From Brachypodius melanocephalos (Eukaryota; Chordata; Aves; Passeriformes; Pycnonotidae), in contig VZSR01003807.1 in the NCBI GenBank assembly GCA_013398615.1, positions 41,914,310 through 41,978,309 on the forward strand: a stretch of 64,000 bases of DNA. The letters are read 5' to 3'. Positions 13,302-27,756 of this stretch are shown here, piece after piece; the first letter of the stretch is position 1, and each line of letters opens with the position of its first letter. The notes under the pieces are model-generated. The model had not been told where the DNA came from. It was given only the letters and a program-made list of their open reading frames with translations, and searched no databases. A program made the translations under genes and the position numbers.

Positions 13302-13556
13302 AAATGGCTTCAAACTAGAGGAGAGTAGACTTTAGATATTAGGAAGAAATTCATTACTTTGAGGGTGGTGAGGCACTGGAACAGCTTGCCCAGAGAAGGT
13401 GTGAATGCCCCATTCCTGAAAGTATTTAAGGCCAGGTTGGATGGGGCCTGGAGCAAGCTGATCTCGTGGAAGGTGTCCCTGCCCACAGTAGAGGGGTGCT
13501 GGAATGAGGTGATCTTTAAGGTCCCTTCCAAACTAAGCTGTTCTATGATTCTATAT
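13302..13556 (+). mobile_element. CR1 LINE, 3' end with C-terminal RT codons
   Basis: The element reads on the plus strand. Residues translated from 13359 onward, RVVRHWNSLPREGVNAP then KVFKARLDGAWSKLI, are the conserved C-terminal end of the CR1 ORF2 protein. They are followed by the 3'-UTR block 'ctttaaggtcccttcc' and a tail of two octamer-type units (ttctatgattctat) at 13541-13554. It starts near 'aatggcttcaaactag' and is about 255 bp long, so nearly all of the endonuclease and reverse transcriptase is missing. It cannot move by itself. Confidence 0.93.
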
Positions 13557-15225
13557 TGATTATCTGAGGACTGCAATGGATGTATAAAAGACAAATAATA
13601 TTATACTTGCAATAAAAATAACCATTCCAAAATGTATTGGCCACAGAAATCTAAGTCCCAGACTGTTCCCCTCGCTTGGTAGCACTCCCTGCCTTGGACA
13701 CAGCCTCTGTGTAGGCGTTACATTACCTACCATCCATGTGAAAGAACAGTTGTCTACTTACAGTCCTTCCTAACTGAGATTTAACAGTGTTTTTTCAGAT
13801 TTCTAGAATTAAAATTAGTTAATATTATTTGGGTTTTACTGCATGGAATGAGTACAGTAATGCAAATAGTTCACAGTCCAAAAAGATCCCTACAAGTTTT
13901 GTGTGCTTTTATTTATTATGCAAATCAGCAATAGGAAGCCAGATACCCTCTTATCTGGTACCAAATATTACTAAAAGTGGGTGATAATGGTGACATAGAA
14001 AAAAAGTGGTAATGGCTGTGGTGAGAAGATGGCAGGGAGGAATCTCTTCTTCCCATCCTTCAAGATTGTGAGCTTCTCAAACAGAACTGCCTCTTCAGCT
14101 GAGAACACCTGTCTTGTCCAACGAGAGAGGAAATAGCAGCAGCAGGAATCAGAGCAGATGGGAAAGGAGATTTTAGCAGGTGATATGGAAATTGGTTGTG
14201 ATTTTAACAGCTTCTTCAACTTACCAGGACAAACCTTTCCTAGTGATGCCCTAGAGAGAATAATAAAGCTCACAAGCAAGCATGACTGAAAGCAAGCAAC
14301 ATAATGCTTTAAGGAGTAAAGCAAATTGTTGTGCAATGTTGAGCTAGAAACTGTGTAGAAATTACAACGGGTTCAATAACATCCTGGAAATGTTACTGTA
14401 TAGTTATAATTTTGTGATATTTCTGAATTATCAATGATAAAAACCCCTCAAATTTATCTGGGAAGTAGTGTAAGCTTAAATTTTATGACCATGCTATCAA
14501 AATTTCTGTAATTTTAAAGACTATTAAGAAAGCACCATTTTATTTTGCAATGTGGGAAGAGAGGGAAAGCTACTAAGAAAAGAATGGATACTAATTCTGA
14601 CATAGAATTTCAACATAATCAGAAAACTTACGTATTCATGATGCTTGATTCCTTTCTCAATACAAAGCATTTCAAATTTTCCAATGAAATTGCATATTCA
14701 TTAGTCAGAAGCTGTTGAGCTAATAGAGAGCAGTGGTATCTGGAGCAGACTTATGTGAATGTGTTTCTGCCCCTTAACATCAGGAGGTTTACTGGCTGAA
14801 AATCATTATGAGTAATGATTTATGAACAGAAATAATATGGACTTAATTCTTTGGGTCTGGGGCTTGGTTAGAAACAATTTTGTTTTGTTCAGCAAATAAA
14901 GAATGAAGCACTGTTCAAAGGTATTTTTAGAGAGCATCTTTCTTTAATTAAAATCATTGCAATGACCACAGTGTTTTCGGGCAATTTACGTATGATTCTA
15001 CCGGAATGAGAAGAATTTTCTTGTGAACTATTCTTTTATTCTTTTCCTGTTTCAAAATACTGTTTGGAAGAACTGGAGAGAAGTGATACTCTCTCCTTTT
15101 TTGGTACATGAGATGATAGAGAAAGATAGACGCTAGTGAGCACAGCTGTATGACAAAATGGAAGGTATTGATTTCAAAGATGTTTAAGGTACTGCACAAT
15201 TAATTAAGGCACAGGAAAAGCTTCT

Positions 15226-15280
15226 TATGGCTCTGCAAAAGGAACAGAAGGAGCAGGTATATGGCTCTGCAAAAGGAACA
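15226..15280. repeat. Local duplication of a 21-bp unit, period 34
   Basis: A 21-bp segment beginning tatggctctgc and ending aaggaaca occurs at 15226-15246 and again, identical, at 15260-15280. The two copies are separated by 13 bp. It looks like a small slippage or repair duplication. Confidence 0.9.
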
Positions 15281-18200
15281 GGTATATGGGATTTATGGAA
15301 TTTGGCAACATAAAATTAAATGCTTAACAAGGCTACAGCCTCATGGATGCCATGGTCTTTCAATCAGTAAGTCTAGGTGTTTTCTAGTGTAGGATATCTG
15401 TGATAAAGGATAATTTCTTTCTCATGTGGGAGATAATAAAAAATTTAAATATTAATTTTGACTCTTATGAGGAGAAAGAGTTTCACAGAAATAAAAAAAA
15501 TCCTCTCATTTCTTCCTTTTCATAAGAAATTAGAACCTTGTATGAATCTCTAGATTACCCATCCTTCAAAATCCTTCTGTTATTTAGGAAGTGTGTCATA
15601 CACCAGAGAGCTTCAGATAACAGCAAACAGCTACATAAATCAATCTAAATCTAAAGCACTCACATCCTATAACAACCTGGAAGAATAAATGCACAGGTAA
15701 ACATCTTACAAATAAAATTAAATATGTTAAGGTGGTTCTTGCAAATAGTTTTGAAAAATAAATGAAGAAAAGAGAACATGACTCTCTCAAATATCCATCT
15801 ACTTGAGTCTGGGAAGAGACACATCAGTCAAATTGTTCTCAACATGCAGATAACCAGGCTTGCTATCTGATAGCTAACAAACAAGTCACAATCAGGGCAC
15901 TCAGAATTTTATAAATAAATTAACAAGAATACTCCCTGCCTGCTGTACTAAACATTTTAAAACTGTACTATTTAGAGTGTATATATGCTAACCTGAGGTT
16001 ATTGCACGGAACCTTATAATTTATATCTTTAATCAGGAAGATATACAAAATATGTAAGTTTTTAATACTTGTGAAATGCTACAACTAAAATAAACCCTCT
16101 TGTGTACACTTGGCTTCAACCCACTTAGTCTCTCAGTGTAATGTGGAGCACTTAAGGTGACTTCTTAGCAGAACCAGATTATTAACTTTTATATTTACTT
16201 TTTTTTGTTTTAATTTTGAGTATGATGTTTTCAAATTCTCACTGAATCCATGTAGAACTGACAATTTGAGGCCTAATATAAATTCTGCTCCTACACCTTT
16301 ATCTCTCCTTAGTGTCTCTATTAGTTCTACTGCAATCTTTCTCCTTTGGCAGCCCAGGATCCCAGGTAAAGACCAGAGGAGAAATACGAACTTGAAAAGA
16401 TACAACAATAGTAGAAAAAAAACAGAGTCTCTGCTTGTGGCTGGTTGGGAGCTTTGGGTCACCTTGTTAAATTTACTAAATTTTTCTTTGTGTGTGATAA
16501 TCAATTAAAAATTACTTTCAATTTCAAGTTGCATATATCCTGCTTACAGAGTCTCTGAACCAAATTAAAAATGACCAAACTGACTCAAAATAAGTGGGGT
16601 AATATCATCTTCCTTCCATCTGCTACTGTTCCTCTTCTGCTTCCCCACCTTGGAGGTTTTACCTTTTTTCCTAGACAGCAGTAGGAATTGAAACCTGGAG
16701 CTATTTGACCTCTTTTTCTTACCACTTTTGCAGTCCCGTGGCAGTATCACTACTGAAATATCACTACAGAAATATCAGTCAGAAATTATTTTTCCACCCT
16801 GTCCTCTGTGGGTTTCTGTTAAGATGTGGCTGGTTTAATATACCAGACAACTCAAACTCATTTCAGCCAAAGCGTGGAAATGTCAACCATAATAAGTTAG
16901 CTGTTTTCTTGAAGTTGAAACCAAATCTACCTCTGTATAGTAGTATAAATATAAAATCTAACCCCAGTGTTCAGATTGCCTTTGTTTTACTACAGACTCC
17001 ATATAGGTTTCAGATCAAGTATGCCAGAGCAGCCAAAATGGCATTGAAATTAGACCTTCATTTTGCTGCTAATAGCCCTGGAGTAAATAAGAAACTAACA
17101 GTGAGGATGATTTAATGAGATTCACTGCTTCAGCAGCTAAACTTAGATTGATTCCCTTAATGGATTTCTGACAATACGAAGATGATTTCCTTTAACGCCG
17201 CATTTTTATTTTAAGGCTACTTGTAATTTCTGGGTAATTTTGTGTCATCAAAGGAGGATATGGATCTGCTGCAGAGGTGGATCTGGTATCTTGCAGGACT
17301 TCCAGAACTTCCTGCCTCATTGTTGTGAGCTGTAGAAAGAGTTGCCAGTAAAGAATATAAATCTCTCTTGGGGTGAGTGTGGTAATTGGTTGTGGACCAG
17401 GACAACCATTTCTGAGGAGTGTAATTATGGTTCTTCATCGAGCAGTGCCAGGAAATTGATTTGTGGTTATTGCAGCAGAGAAGAAAGTAGTTCCCTTTGC
17501 CCATACTTCCTGCCCTTTCACATAAGATAATAATAATTTATTGTTGTTTCATTTGTTCTCTGCTGCTGAGAATTCTCCACTGGAATTCAAACCTGCTTTG
17601 ATGTGGCTTCAAGTGGCCCATATTTCTTAAGAAGTGTGGTGATCTGTGGCAGAAGTTCTGGTGGAAATGGCATTTTGTTGCCAATATACCAAACACACTG
17701 GAGCTATTCAAGGCCTTAGTACCCTTTGAAAGGTTTTTTGGTTTCATGAGCCATTTTCCTGGCATCTTAGAATGGCTAAATTCTGGTTTTATAAGGGGAA
17801 AGTACTGGGTTTTTTTTCCATCTTCTAATGCACTCTATCACAAAGAAGCTTTTGCGCATGTAGCTTTATTCCTCAGGGGAAACACAGTCTGAGCAGATGT
17901 TCCTGTACAATAATGATGCAAAGAAGCAGCATTTATTTAATTTTTGTCTATGGCTGACTGCCTTTTATTGGGTTGTGCTATCACTGTAGAAATATAAATT
18001 TTGGCTTACAATTTCAGAAAATTGCTGGATAAAATATCTTATTCATTTTAAACCATGATTTTTTGGTTAGAAGTGAAAATTCAGTGTCCTTCCTCCTGCT
18101 TTTGTACTAGCCCAACAACACAGGTTTCTGAGTTTACCTAGGCTTTTCTTGGGCTGACATGATATTATCTTGTTTCAGTTGTGTCAGCAACTCTCTAGCC

Positions 18201-18790
18201 ATCAGTTAACCATTGTCCAATGTTGTTGTAGTTCAGATTCAGTTTACACTAATTACAAGTTGTTATTCTGTATGAAATGAACTGTATCTGACCAGCATAA
18301 AATGCAGTGCAGAAGAGCACAGGCTCAAAGTGGTATCAGATCTCTCAGACTAGTAGCACAAATCAGACTTACCCATCTATGGGCAGGAGTGCACACTTGG
18401 GAGTTGGAAAAGAAAAGAGGTACAGATGATAGAAATAATGAGAACACAAGCACTATCTAACTGGGATCCAATAAAAAGAAAGAACATGTGAGCAGGCTGT
18501 CTTAAACCCAAGAAAATAAACAGAAGTGAACCCCAAGAGAAAGGAGGAGAAAAGGATCACTATGGAAATCATGCATCTCCTGAGGAGAAAGAAACCCTCA
18601 TAATAAGCATCATGGTCCTTCTGATGAAGGCTGAGATGCTGATACCTTATGTAAGCACCAAACCTCTTTGTCTTTTTTTTCAATAATTTGTCAAGAAATT
18701 GTCAAGCTTAGGACCCAGAGGCATGCTGGCAGGTTGAATATAAGGCCATAAGCAAAGGACAGATTCTGGGATGGTTTTGGGCAACAATTT

Positions 18791-18818
18791 AAACTACTTT
18801 ATTAAAACTACTTTATTA
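18791..18818. repeat. Perfect 14-bp tandem duplication
   Basis: The unit aaactactttatta is present twice head to tail with no mismatch, indicating a recent small duplication. Confidence 0.9.
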
Positions 18819-19007
18819 ATGTTTTTCATATTAATTAAGAATTTCTATTATCTGACTGTAGAATTAGTTATACTTGTAATAAATTCATATCTTCTCATAT
18901 AGACTTTGTTTCATTTTACCCATAACAGCAGTAAAAATATTATCATTGAGGAAAGCAGTAGATATTCAACCAAATGTTCCCCTTAAACATAGGACAGTGA
19001 GAAAAAA

Positions 19008-19795
19008 GAATCACAGAAATCTTCAGATTAGAATGGACCTTTAAAAATTGTCTAATTCCAACCCCTCTACTATGGGCAAGGAAACCTCCCACTAGATCAG
19101 GTTGCTCAGGTCCCCTCCCAACCTGGCCTTAAACACTTGTAGGGATGGTGCATCCACAGCTTCTCTGGCCAGACTGTTCCAGTGCCTCACCACCCTCATA
19201 GTAAAGAATTTCTTCTTACTATCTGATCTAAAACTACCCACTTTTAGTTTGAAGTCATACATTCTAGTCATATTATTACATGCCCTTGAAAACGACCCTC
19301 TCCAGCTCTCTTCTTGGCCCCTCTTACCTCCTGGAAGGCTGCAGTGAGGTCTCACTGAAACCTTCTCATCTCAACAACCCCAATCTTCTCAGCCTGTCTT
19401 CACAGGAGAGGCACTCCAGCCTCCTAATCATCTTTATGGACCTCCACTGGATTGCTCCAAGAAGTCCACATCCTTCTCATGATGGGGTCCCAGAGCAGGA
19501 TGCAGCACTCCAGCTGCTCATGAGAGTGAAGCAGAAGGGGAGAATCACCTCCCTTGCCCCATTGGCCGTGCTGCATCTAACAGCCCAGGACGTGTTTGGC
19601 TTTCCGTGCACATTGCTGGGTCATGCTGAGCTTCTCATGCAGCAAACACCTCAAGTCCTTTCCCTCAAGACTGCCCTGAGTGTATTCTCTGCCCAGATTT
19701 GGTATGTGTTTGGGACTGTCCTGTCCTACGTGCAGCACCTTGGCTTTGGCCTTGTTGAGCTTTGTGGGGTTCCCACAGGTCCACTGCTCCAGCCT
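19008..19795 (-). mobile_element. CR1 LINE, 5'-truncated copy of about 790 bp
   Basis: The plus strand starts with a tail remnant (gaatcacagaaat) and the 3'-UTR, so the element is on the minus strand. Its minus-strand translation from about 19210 down to 19092 gives KKFFTMRVVRHWNSLAREAV then FKARLGGDLSNLI, the C-terminus of CR1 ORF2. Further antisense sequence to 19795 corresponds to the region after the reverse-transcriptase active site ('ggccttgttgagctttgtgg' at about 19748). Stops and frame changes make it inactive. A 182-codon plus-strand frame over it is an antisense shadow. Confidence 0.93.
19092..19355 (-). pseudogene. CR1 ORF2 C-terminal remnant
   Basis: A minus-strand open frame of 87 codons ends in the conserved tail of the CR1 ORF2 protein (RVVRHWNSLAREAVDAPSLQ, then the FKARL motif). 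This part follows the reverse transcriptase and is well kept even in truncated copies because it lies near the 3' end. Its N-terminal 30 or so residues are less conserved. It makes no functional product. Confidence 0.85.
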
Positions 19796-22700
19796 AATAA
19801 GATACCAGGGATGATAAAGAAAATGTAACAAATTAAGGAATAATTCATTCTTTCTGGTGAACAGAGGGGAAAACACTTCAGTTTTAACATGGAGAGAGAT
19901 GGACATATTTGTTTTGAGTAAATTCTTCTAATATTTCAATCATATAGACTACATAAAGATATTCAGAGTTAAAGAAAGGAAAAACACAGAAACTCGTTAT
20001 TATTTTTTGACAAAACTGGAAAATAAATTAAGTGCTTCTAACTAAAGGCAAACAGAGAAAAAAGCTCAGTGGTGGACACAAGCATGACAAATGGAAGTTA
20101 GGTCATAATAGTTATTACAGAGGCCTGGTGCCTCCCAAAGGAAGATGTTGCATTATAGAATAACAGGATGTTCCAAGATAAAATGTTCATCAGAAAAAAG
20201 CAGAAGAAGAAAGCTATATCTTTGAACTGTAGAAAGTTATAAGTAATCTTCAATGAAAAATAAAATCAATTCGCCAAAACTAATGTAGAGCAAATATATG
20301 AGCACTCAAACTATTAAGTGGTAACCTAAAGATTCTTGTAGCCAATAATGTACAGAGCAGAGGGCAGAAAAATATCACAACTGCTCTAAATTAGTACATC
20401 TGAGTTGGTTTCATTGGAGCTACAGTGATTTGTATCATCAAAGATAAGTGAAAGAAGAGTCTAGATAAAAAGATAAAATGAAAGATGACAGCTGTATTCC
20501 AAAGCAGAAAATCATGGAGGAACTTAAATGAGGACTGTCATAGATGATTCCTGTTAGAACTGGGGTTTATTAACTGTATCTGATCTCAGATTCAGTTATG
20601 CTTTGGAGCTTTTAAAGCTAGATTCAAATTAAGAGCTCTTTGATTTGTTTTTCCCATGAGAAAACTTGTAAAAAGAGGAGTAGGAAAGAAACAAAGGAGG
20701 AAAAATCCAGTAAAAAGGAGGATGACAGCGGGGAAAGAAAAAACAAGGCATTAAGATCTTTTCATAATACTTCAGAAAAGATATTCCTTGCTGTTCCGAG
20801 CCAGATCCGAGCCAGAGTGACATTCCAGCCGTGATCTCTCTGTGGCTTTGATCTGTTTTGTGGTCACTTTCAACCAGATGAGGTATAATTCTTTAGGAAA
20901 TATGGCTGTGTGAAAAACAACACTACAAAATTTGTATATCACCTCCTATATTAAGCAAGAAAAATGTACATCCTGTGTTTCATTATCTGCTTTTAATGGT
21001 GTTTGCAGGTTTGGGCTAAGATGCAGCATGTTTCTGTACAGCTTGATTAGAGGATATGTTGTTAATTCCTATGTAACACGTATTTAGTTCAGACGAAAAA
21101 GTCAAAATAAAGAAAGTATTCAAGAATAACAGATGACTTGGGGGGTGTGATATAAGCACAGAATATCATAGAGCTCAAATTCCCTATGTGTGTTGGAATT
21201 TACATTTGGAAATCTAATGAATTTCAGATGCTGGTTGAAGTTGCACCTTTGTCCTACTCTTCAACGCAGTCCCTGCTGACAAGATAGGTTTCACTGACCT
21301 CTGGTGTCTACACATTTTTTCTCTGCTATGTAACCCATTTTGGTTCCAGATAAAGATTGCCTTGCAATGCTTCAGCCATTTTATTTCCCTTTCTTTAACT
21401 CAGGGATAGACAAATCTAACAGAAAGGCTATATTCATATACCAAAACCTCCAGATTTAGTAAGTTGTAGGAAATAACCTTGAATTCATATTTAGTTCCTG
21501 TAGTTTTAGTTTTCCTGAGTATGATAAACAAATTTTCTCTCATGAGAAACGATGGAGAAAAAGGATTTGTAGCAACTATTTTATTCCCTCACATTTTACT
21601 CAGAAAAAGCAGTAGTTTCCATAGCAGAATAGTTTTGCAATCGACCGGGTCACATTTTGTCATCTTTATCACTTTTATTGCTTATTGCTTTTAAATGCTC
21701 CTTTATTTTAGGAAATCCTTGTGGAATTCATTGAGATATTAAACCAAAGCTTAAACAGGTCAGAATATGGGTCAGGAAGAATAATTAGGGACCAAAGGAT
21801 CTGTGGGATCAAGCTGTAATACCGTTGTTTAACTTTTTGAAATGAGAGCTATAATCTTTAGAAAATGTGACCTCCTCTTTTCTACTCTGATGATTTAAAG
21901 TCCAAATTCCATGATCAGTCTGGGCAGCAAGGTGCCATTAGCACAATGCATCAAGATGGTTTATGATTCCTTTAACAAAAATGGGGCACACAAGGGTGAT
22001 ATCTATGTCCTTTCCTAGAAGCGTGATACAACTTTCAGATCATACTGTTAACAGACTACAGAATTTGTTTTTCAGACCTGTGAAAAAGTAGTATTACAGG
22101 TAACTGTATGATAATTTCACTGCTCTGTAATGAAATCTAGAGCTACATTTCTAAAGGCAGAGCTCAAATGGGACCTTGACACGAGTAGTCAGGCCTTGTG
22201 TGCTACAGTCCCTATCCACTACCTGTGGCAATAATTCTTTTTGGGCCTTCTTAACAACACTTTTTTCCTCCCCCAACTGGAAATCATTCTTTTCTTGCTT
22301 CCACCATCAGAATTGCTCTTCATCAGCCTACTTAAAATGCAGTTGGGTATTTAAACATTTGTTTTCTGTAATTTCTCTAGGGAATACTGTTACATTTAAA
22401 AAGAAGTGGTAATAATACGAATCAGAAAGCATCTGGAAACACTATCAAGCAGATCTGGTTTTCAAATATTCAAATTTTTAGAGAAAAAGCCAAATATGGG
22501 ACATGTTTGATTCTTCCCTGGTTTCTCTGCAGGGCCTCTACATATGGTGAATGACACAGTCTTGGAGGACAAGAAACAAAGGGATAGAGATACCAGGTGG
22601 CTTATTTATGTCTGATGGAGACATTGCTCCAAGGTATCTCATGGCCATCACACAGCAGATGTTCTGCTCAGGACAACTCTGCTCTTTGCTTCAGACCAAC

Positions 22701-25700
22701 AGGCGTGAGGAAGAAACTGCTAGATACCCCAAAATATCTGTCTCCATTCTCAATGGAGAAAAATGGTGCCTGAAGAGGACAAATTAGAGCAGCAAAGTTG
22801 GGCTGTGGCTGACTCTAGCAGTCCTCTTTGAAGAGTTATATTGCATTACATTGACCACAGATGGAGACTCATCTCCTTACCCGAGCTTCTGTCTTCTGGA
22901 TGCCTAAAGAAAAATGTAAATAATCTCCTCAAACAACTGCTCTGTTATTACTGAATCCTGTATAATTTGGAAGTAGGTAGTTTCTTCCTATTTTACTTTA
23001 AATATATATATATACCTGGCAATTAACATCTGTAGTTATTTCCAGGCCACAAAATACCTTCCAAACTAATTTCCAGTGCCTTCTCCAAAAGTTTTGCCTG
23101 GCAAGCAATAGAAATTTCCAACCTTTTAATGACTAAAAGCATATTAAATTGGCCCTATAGAAGAGGAATTCTCAAAAGGTCTTGCACTGAATGGAAAGAC
23201 CTGCATTAATAGCTTTCCTTCATAGGTCTTGAAATATATAGGAAGTACATATACTGTTTACAGGAATTTCATCTCCAGTTTATTAACACTCGCAGTAGCT
23301 GGTCCAGCTTTGACATGCTTGGACTGAAAATCAGAATTTTATATTTTGTTCTCTGTTTTTTTTTCCCCTCTCTGTGTGATTATGAACAATTCCCATTTAA
23401 CCAGCACCTAGTAGAATGTTTTGTGAGCATGAGCAGGAGGTTATATTGAAATAGATGAAAGAAGGAGAGTTATGCTGAAAAATCACGCACACATGGAATG
23501 GCCTCTAACATCTGTGCCATGGTGGAAAATATCTGTTCAAATGTTACAACTTTGTAATCCCTGACAGATGCAGATAAACAAATCATGAAATTTCATCTTG
23601 GCTTTTCACTAGGCAGCATCAGCTGTACTTGTAGTTTTCCCTTTGATATGGTTCCACTTTTAAAAGCTTATTCTAGTGATGGAGACAACATAATGTGGAC
23701 ACAGTGAAAACCTACTCAGAACACTACCAAATTTTTTGCCAACCTCTCCACATTTTTTCTGCAGTTCAGCACATAGCAGCCGATATTTTGCCTCGCACCA
23801 GAGCAAAAGAGGGAAAAATGGGAAGTTTCTTTCTCCTACCCTTTCCCTAATACTGAATTTTTTTTTCTGCTATTTCTCCTTTAGGATCTCAGACAATTTT
23901 TAGTCAAATAAGGAGAACACATTTGTTCAGCAGATTGGTCTTTCATACAATAATAAAGATCACATTATGAATCTCACAAAATATTTTCTGGAAAAGGCAA
24001 ATATGTTCCTTTTGGAAAGAGAATCTGCTATGCTCTTGCTCATTATTTGGTAAAAAGAACGCCCTTACCAGCTGCAGATGAGACTCCTTTATTGATTTCT
24101 TTCATTCTGGAGAACATGAGGCATTGGATTCTGCTAGGAAAATGGGAAGTGAGGTTTGGTGTTCTGTTCAGTCTAGCTAGGACAGGGCTGTTGCTGCTAT
24201 TGCTGCTGTGTCCCATTTGCGATGAATTACACACAAACACACAACAAACACACAGACCAACTTTAGCCGGAGTTGCCTTATGGCCATATGGATTTGCAGC
24301 TCCTTCTTCTGGTCCTTGTAACAATCTGGAAGCAAGACTGTCTGTTTGTGACTGATTTGTCTTTGTCTTAGTGTGCACAAGAATCTTAAGTATTTGACAG
24401 CAAAGAGAATATCAAGTATGTTAAGTTAATTCGAGGTTGACTTGGAGCACTATGTAGGTATATTTATTTTCCGAACAAATAATAAATAATAAAATCAGAA
24501 CAAAGAAATACAGCCTTGATCAACATAAGCTCAGATGAAAACCTTTAAGATTTTGAGTTCCATCCCAGCTCTAGGAGCAAGTAGTTATTGCAGTTTTTCT
24601 CATTTCACCACACTCATTTCACCAGTGTCTAGCCTTTAAATAGAGATTATGAACTAGGAAAAAAATCTGGAACAGGGATCCATCTTCTAACTCACGGGCC
24701 GTAGAACACTACACACTGAAAAAGGCTTCATTTTGTAGGTCACATAAATTAAGTGTGTGAGAATGTGAGTATGATAGAAATAAACCACTGAATATTACTC
24801 TTTTCTAAAAGTGGTCTTATGTATGACACTCCATACTATTCTGGAAGAAGTTACTAATCTGGATGTAAATAAGTATAGTTTTTCAAGACATTTTTACATC
24901 TTTCTGTAGTTAAATAAAATAAAAAAGAAGGCTACTAATATACCAGATATTCCTTCTGGCTTTGAATGTGTAAATATATTTTTATAAAATATAACCTTAA
25001 TACTTCTAATCTAAGCAGCAGACGAATATGCATTTTCATAAGAAGTTCGACATTATTCTTCCAAGATTGTAAAAATGGACAAAATTTTATTACAAATAAC
25101 TAGAACATTTAAACATTAAAAGGGCTAGGATAAAAAAAAAACCAAATATTTTTTCCCACAGCAATTAACTGGAAGGATTATATTTCCTTCTGCAGCCAAA
25201 ACATGGCACAGGTACGTAATGGACTTAATGTACATTTAAGAACCCTGAGTACAAGGTACAATTTAATATTTTTGTTACAATTCATGAATATATGTTTTGT
25301 GTGTGGACTTTAAAAAAAGAGCAGGGGGAAGTATTTATTTTCTTATGGACTTTTCGGTAAAGTCTCACAGAATTTCCTGAGATTCAGCAAGAAATCATGG
25401 ATACTATGCTTATGGAAGAGGACCATTTGAGAAGCCATCTCTTTGAAATGGATCTGGTTATCTTTGAAATTTAGCCTCATTTAAGGTTTCCATCCCTAAT
25501 ATCTCCCTCAAATTTCTTTTTCCAGATGCAATAAAACAAGAGCAGTTCCACAACTGAACTTATATGAACTTATTCACAAGGCTAAGGTACTCCTTGAACA
25601 TCCTAACCTTACTTCTACATGGTTTTGGTCATGTTGGGACACAGCCAGCTTACAGTCCTCTCTCCATCCTTTTCTGAGGAAGCTGCTTGAACTAAATAGT

Positions 25701-27338
25701 TCAAATGTGTTGGATATGCTTAGATGTGTGGGGGAAATGACCTGCAACTCTCCATCATAATGATGCTATAAAAATGCCTATACTAGCAAGATGTATGGTG
25801 CTGTCATCCAAAACTGGACCTGGCTCTGATGATTTCCATGCTTATTCCAGCTCTGGTGCATTAGCTGCACTCATTCCACTGTAAGCCTTGCATGTCAATG
25901 ATTACTCAAGTGTAAGGGCAAACAAGGAGAAAACAGTGGTTGAAAGCTGAGAACTTGAGCTCTTATCAGATCTCCAGCACATAGCTTGCTGGTGAAAAAT
26001 TGTTCTGGTCTCTTCTGGGAGCTGTGGGAATTGACTGTTACTTATCTTCAAGATAGCTCCTAAAGGTGAACCCTGTCCTACCAAAAAAGAGGCAGCATTC
26101 AGACTGGTGTAAATGTTTAGCCCAAAGAAAGAGGTTTCTCTTTTACAAGGCAGTGTTTTATCTGGGTATTTCCCATAATAGAAAATTTGGGTAATCTTGG
26201 AAAAATTGGGAATGAACTAGTGAAGTAGCAAACTATTTTATTAAAATTATGCAAAGAAGGGTGTTTCCTCACTGTTTTTTCAGTTAAGCATTGAAATGTA
26301 TCTGAAATTAAATATTTTTGGTGAAAAGACCAATTTTTGTCTTGCCGTTAATTTCTAGTGATTTTCCCCATCTATCATAATTCTCTCAGTTAGAAGCCAT
26401 AAAACCAGTCAGTGGAAGTCAGAGGTCCTGATGCCAAGGCCCCAAGAGGAGAGATTCTACTTAACAAAAGTTTGGCCTAGATTAATATTATAAACAGAAC
26501 TTAAGTGTAATCATTCAGAGAGCTCGCAGGAGTATTTTATTATAGAGTAATCAGCAGCAAGGCTTAGAAGGGCAATATTTAACCCTGAGAGTACTGCTCC
26601 TTACTGTAGGCAAAAAGACATTAATTTAGGCAAGTTATTATTCTGTCACTTTTGGATAAGCTAAAATCTAATTAATGTCTGAAACTCTAAGACTTAGTAA
26701 TAAATATTTCAGTCCTTGAGGTCTTCTCAGCCAGTTATAGAGGTCACTCTTTCATTAATAACTCAGAGTCATATTTGCTTTAGTCTCAAATATGCCTTTA
26801 AAAAGGAAAGGCAAAATGAGGAGTCTAAAATAACAGAATGAGATTTATTAGGGATGAATTTCTCTATGAAAAGTGCAAGGCAATAACTTAGGCAAAAAGA
26901 TACTCATATGACAGAAGAACAATTATTTAAATAGCTGTTCTTCAGGAAATTTGACAGCTGGAATAGATCTCAATCTGAACATGAATGAACTATGCCAGAT
27001 AAGAATGTTCTAGGATATTTTATAACATCACTTTTAAGAGGCATGAAATAAGCTTCTGCTTTATCACCATTAATAAGGTCTCAGCTACATCTAATTTTAA
27101 GCAAGTCTTTTTCAGTGTGCATCAGTGTATCAGACCAACTAGAAAGGGTGTAGGCAAAAAAAGGGAAAAATACCCAGAGAACGTAAACTGCAAGGCATGA
27201 AAGATGAAGGAGAGGAGAAAGAATAACAATTTTAATTTAATAACAATTTTTTAAATACAAAATTTCTGAATAGTCTAATTGCATGCACAAATTTGCCCAG
27301 TGGATGACATACACTTTGATAGGAAAGATCAGTTTAAA

Positions 27339-27362
27339 TACCAGGGTATTTACCAGGGTATT
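27339..27362. repeat. Perfect 12-bp tandem duplication
   Basis: The unit taccagggtatt is repeated twice with no gap or mismatch, another minor recent duplication. Confidence 0.9.
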
Positions 27363-27756
27363 TTCTTACTATAAGGAGTAGAATTATTCCTTGGAGAGTT
27401 TGGGAAATTGGGGAATTCCTGCAGTTGTGGTACTCCTGAAGAGTAATTGAAACAAAGTTTTCAGGAGTGGTGAATGTATAAATGCTTCTAGCTGGAGTTG
27501 AGATGTGGATTAGAAGACCCAGTGCAACCAGTTTTCTAGATTCTGTAAGGGTGTTTATTTATATTTTTATTTGTTCTGGGTAATGTTTACTCCTGCCTAT
27601 GACCTTTCCATGTCAGTCTCCAAAGAAAGTAGAGGCTGACATTTTGAAAGAGCACATAGAATTACCTAAATATTCTCATTTCACTGAATGCTTAGCAGAC
27701 TAGGAAACTGGTTTGAATATGTTGGCCATATGTACATCAGGGAAAGTAAAGCAAAT

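Larger units (their letters stand above)
13557..19007. other. Unique DNA without recognised gene
   Basis: No named repeat is seen. It contains small tandem duplications at 15226-15280 and 18791-18818. Frames of 121-136 codons (13971-14336 minus, 16133-16504 minus, 16705-17115 plus) show no domain, splice context or codon pattern to support a gene. The 16840-17200 block looks less repetitive and more balanced in composition and is discussed as a possible conserved noncoding element. Confidence 0.5.

Noticed and set aside
19280..19828. 182-codon plus-strand open frame
   Set aside because: It is the antisense of a CR1 copy; the real remnant protein is on the minus strand.
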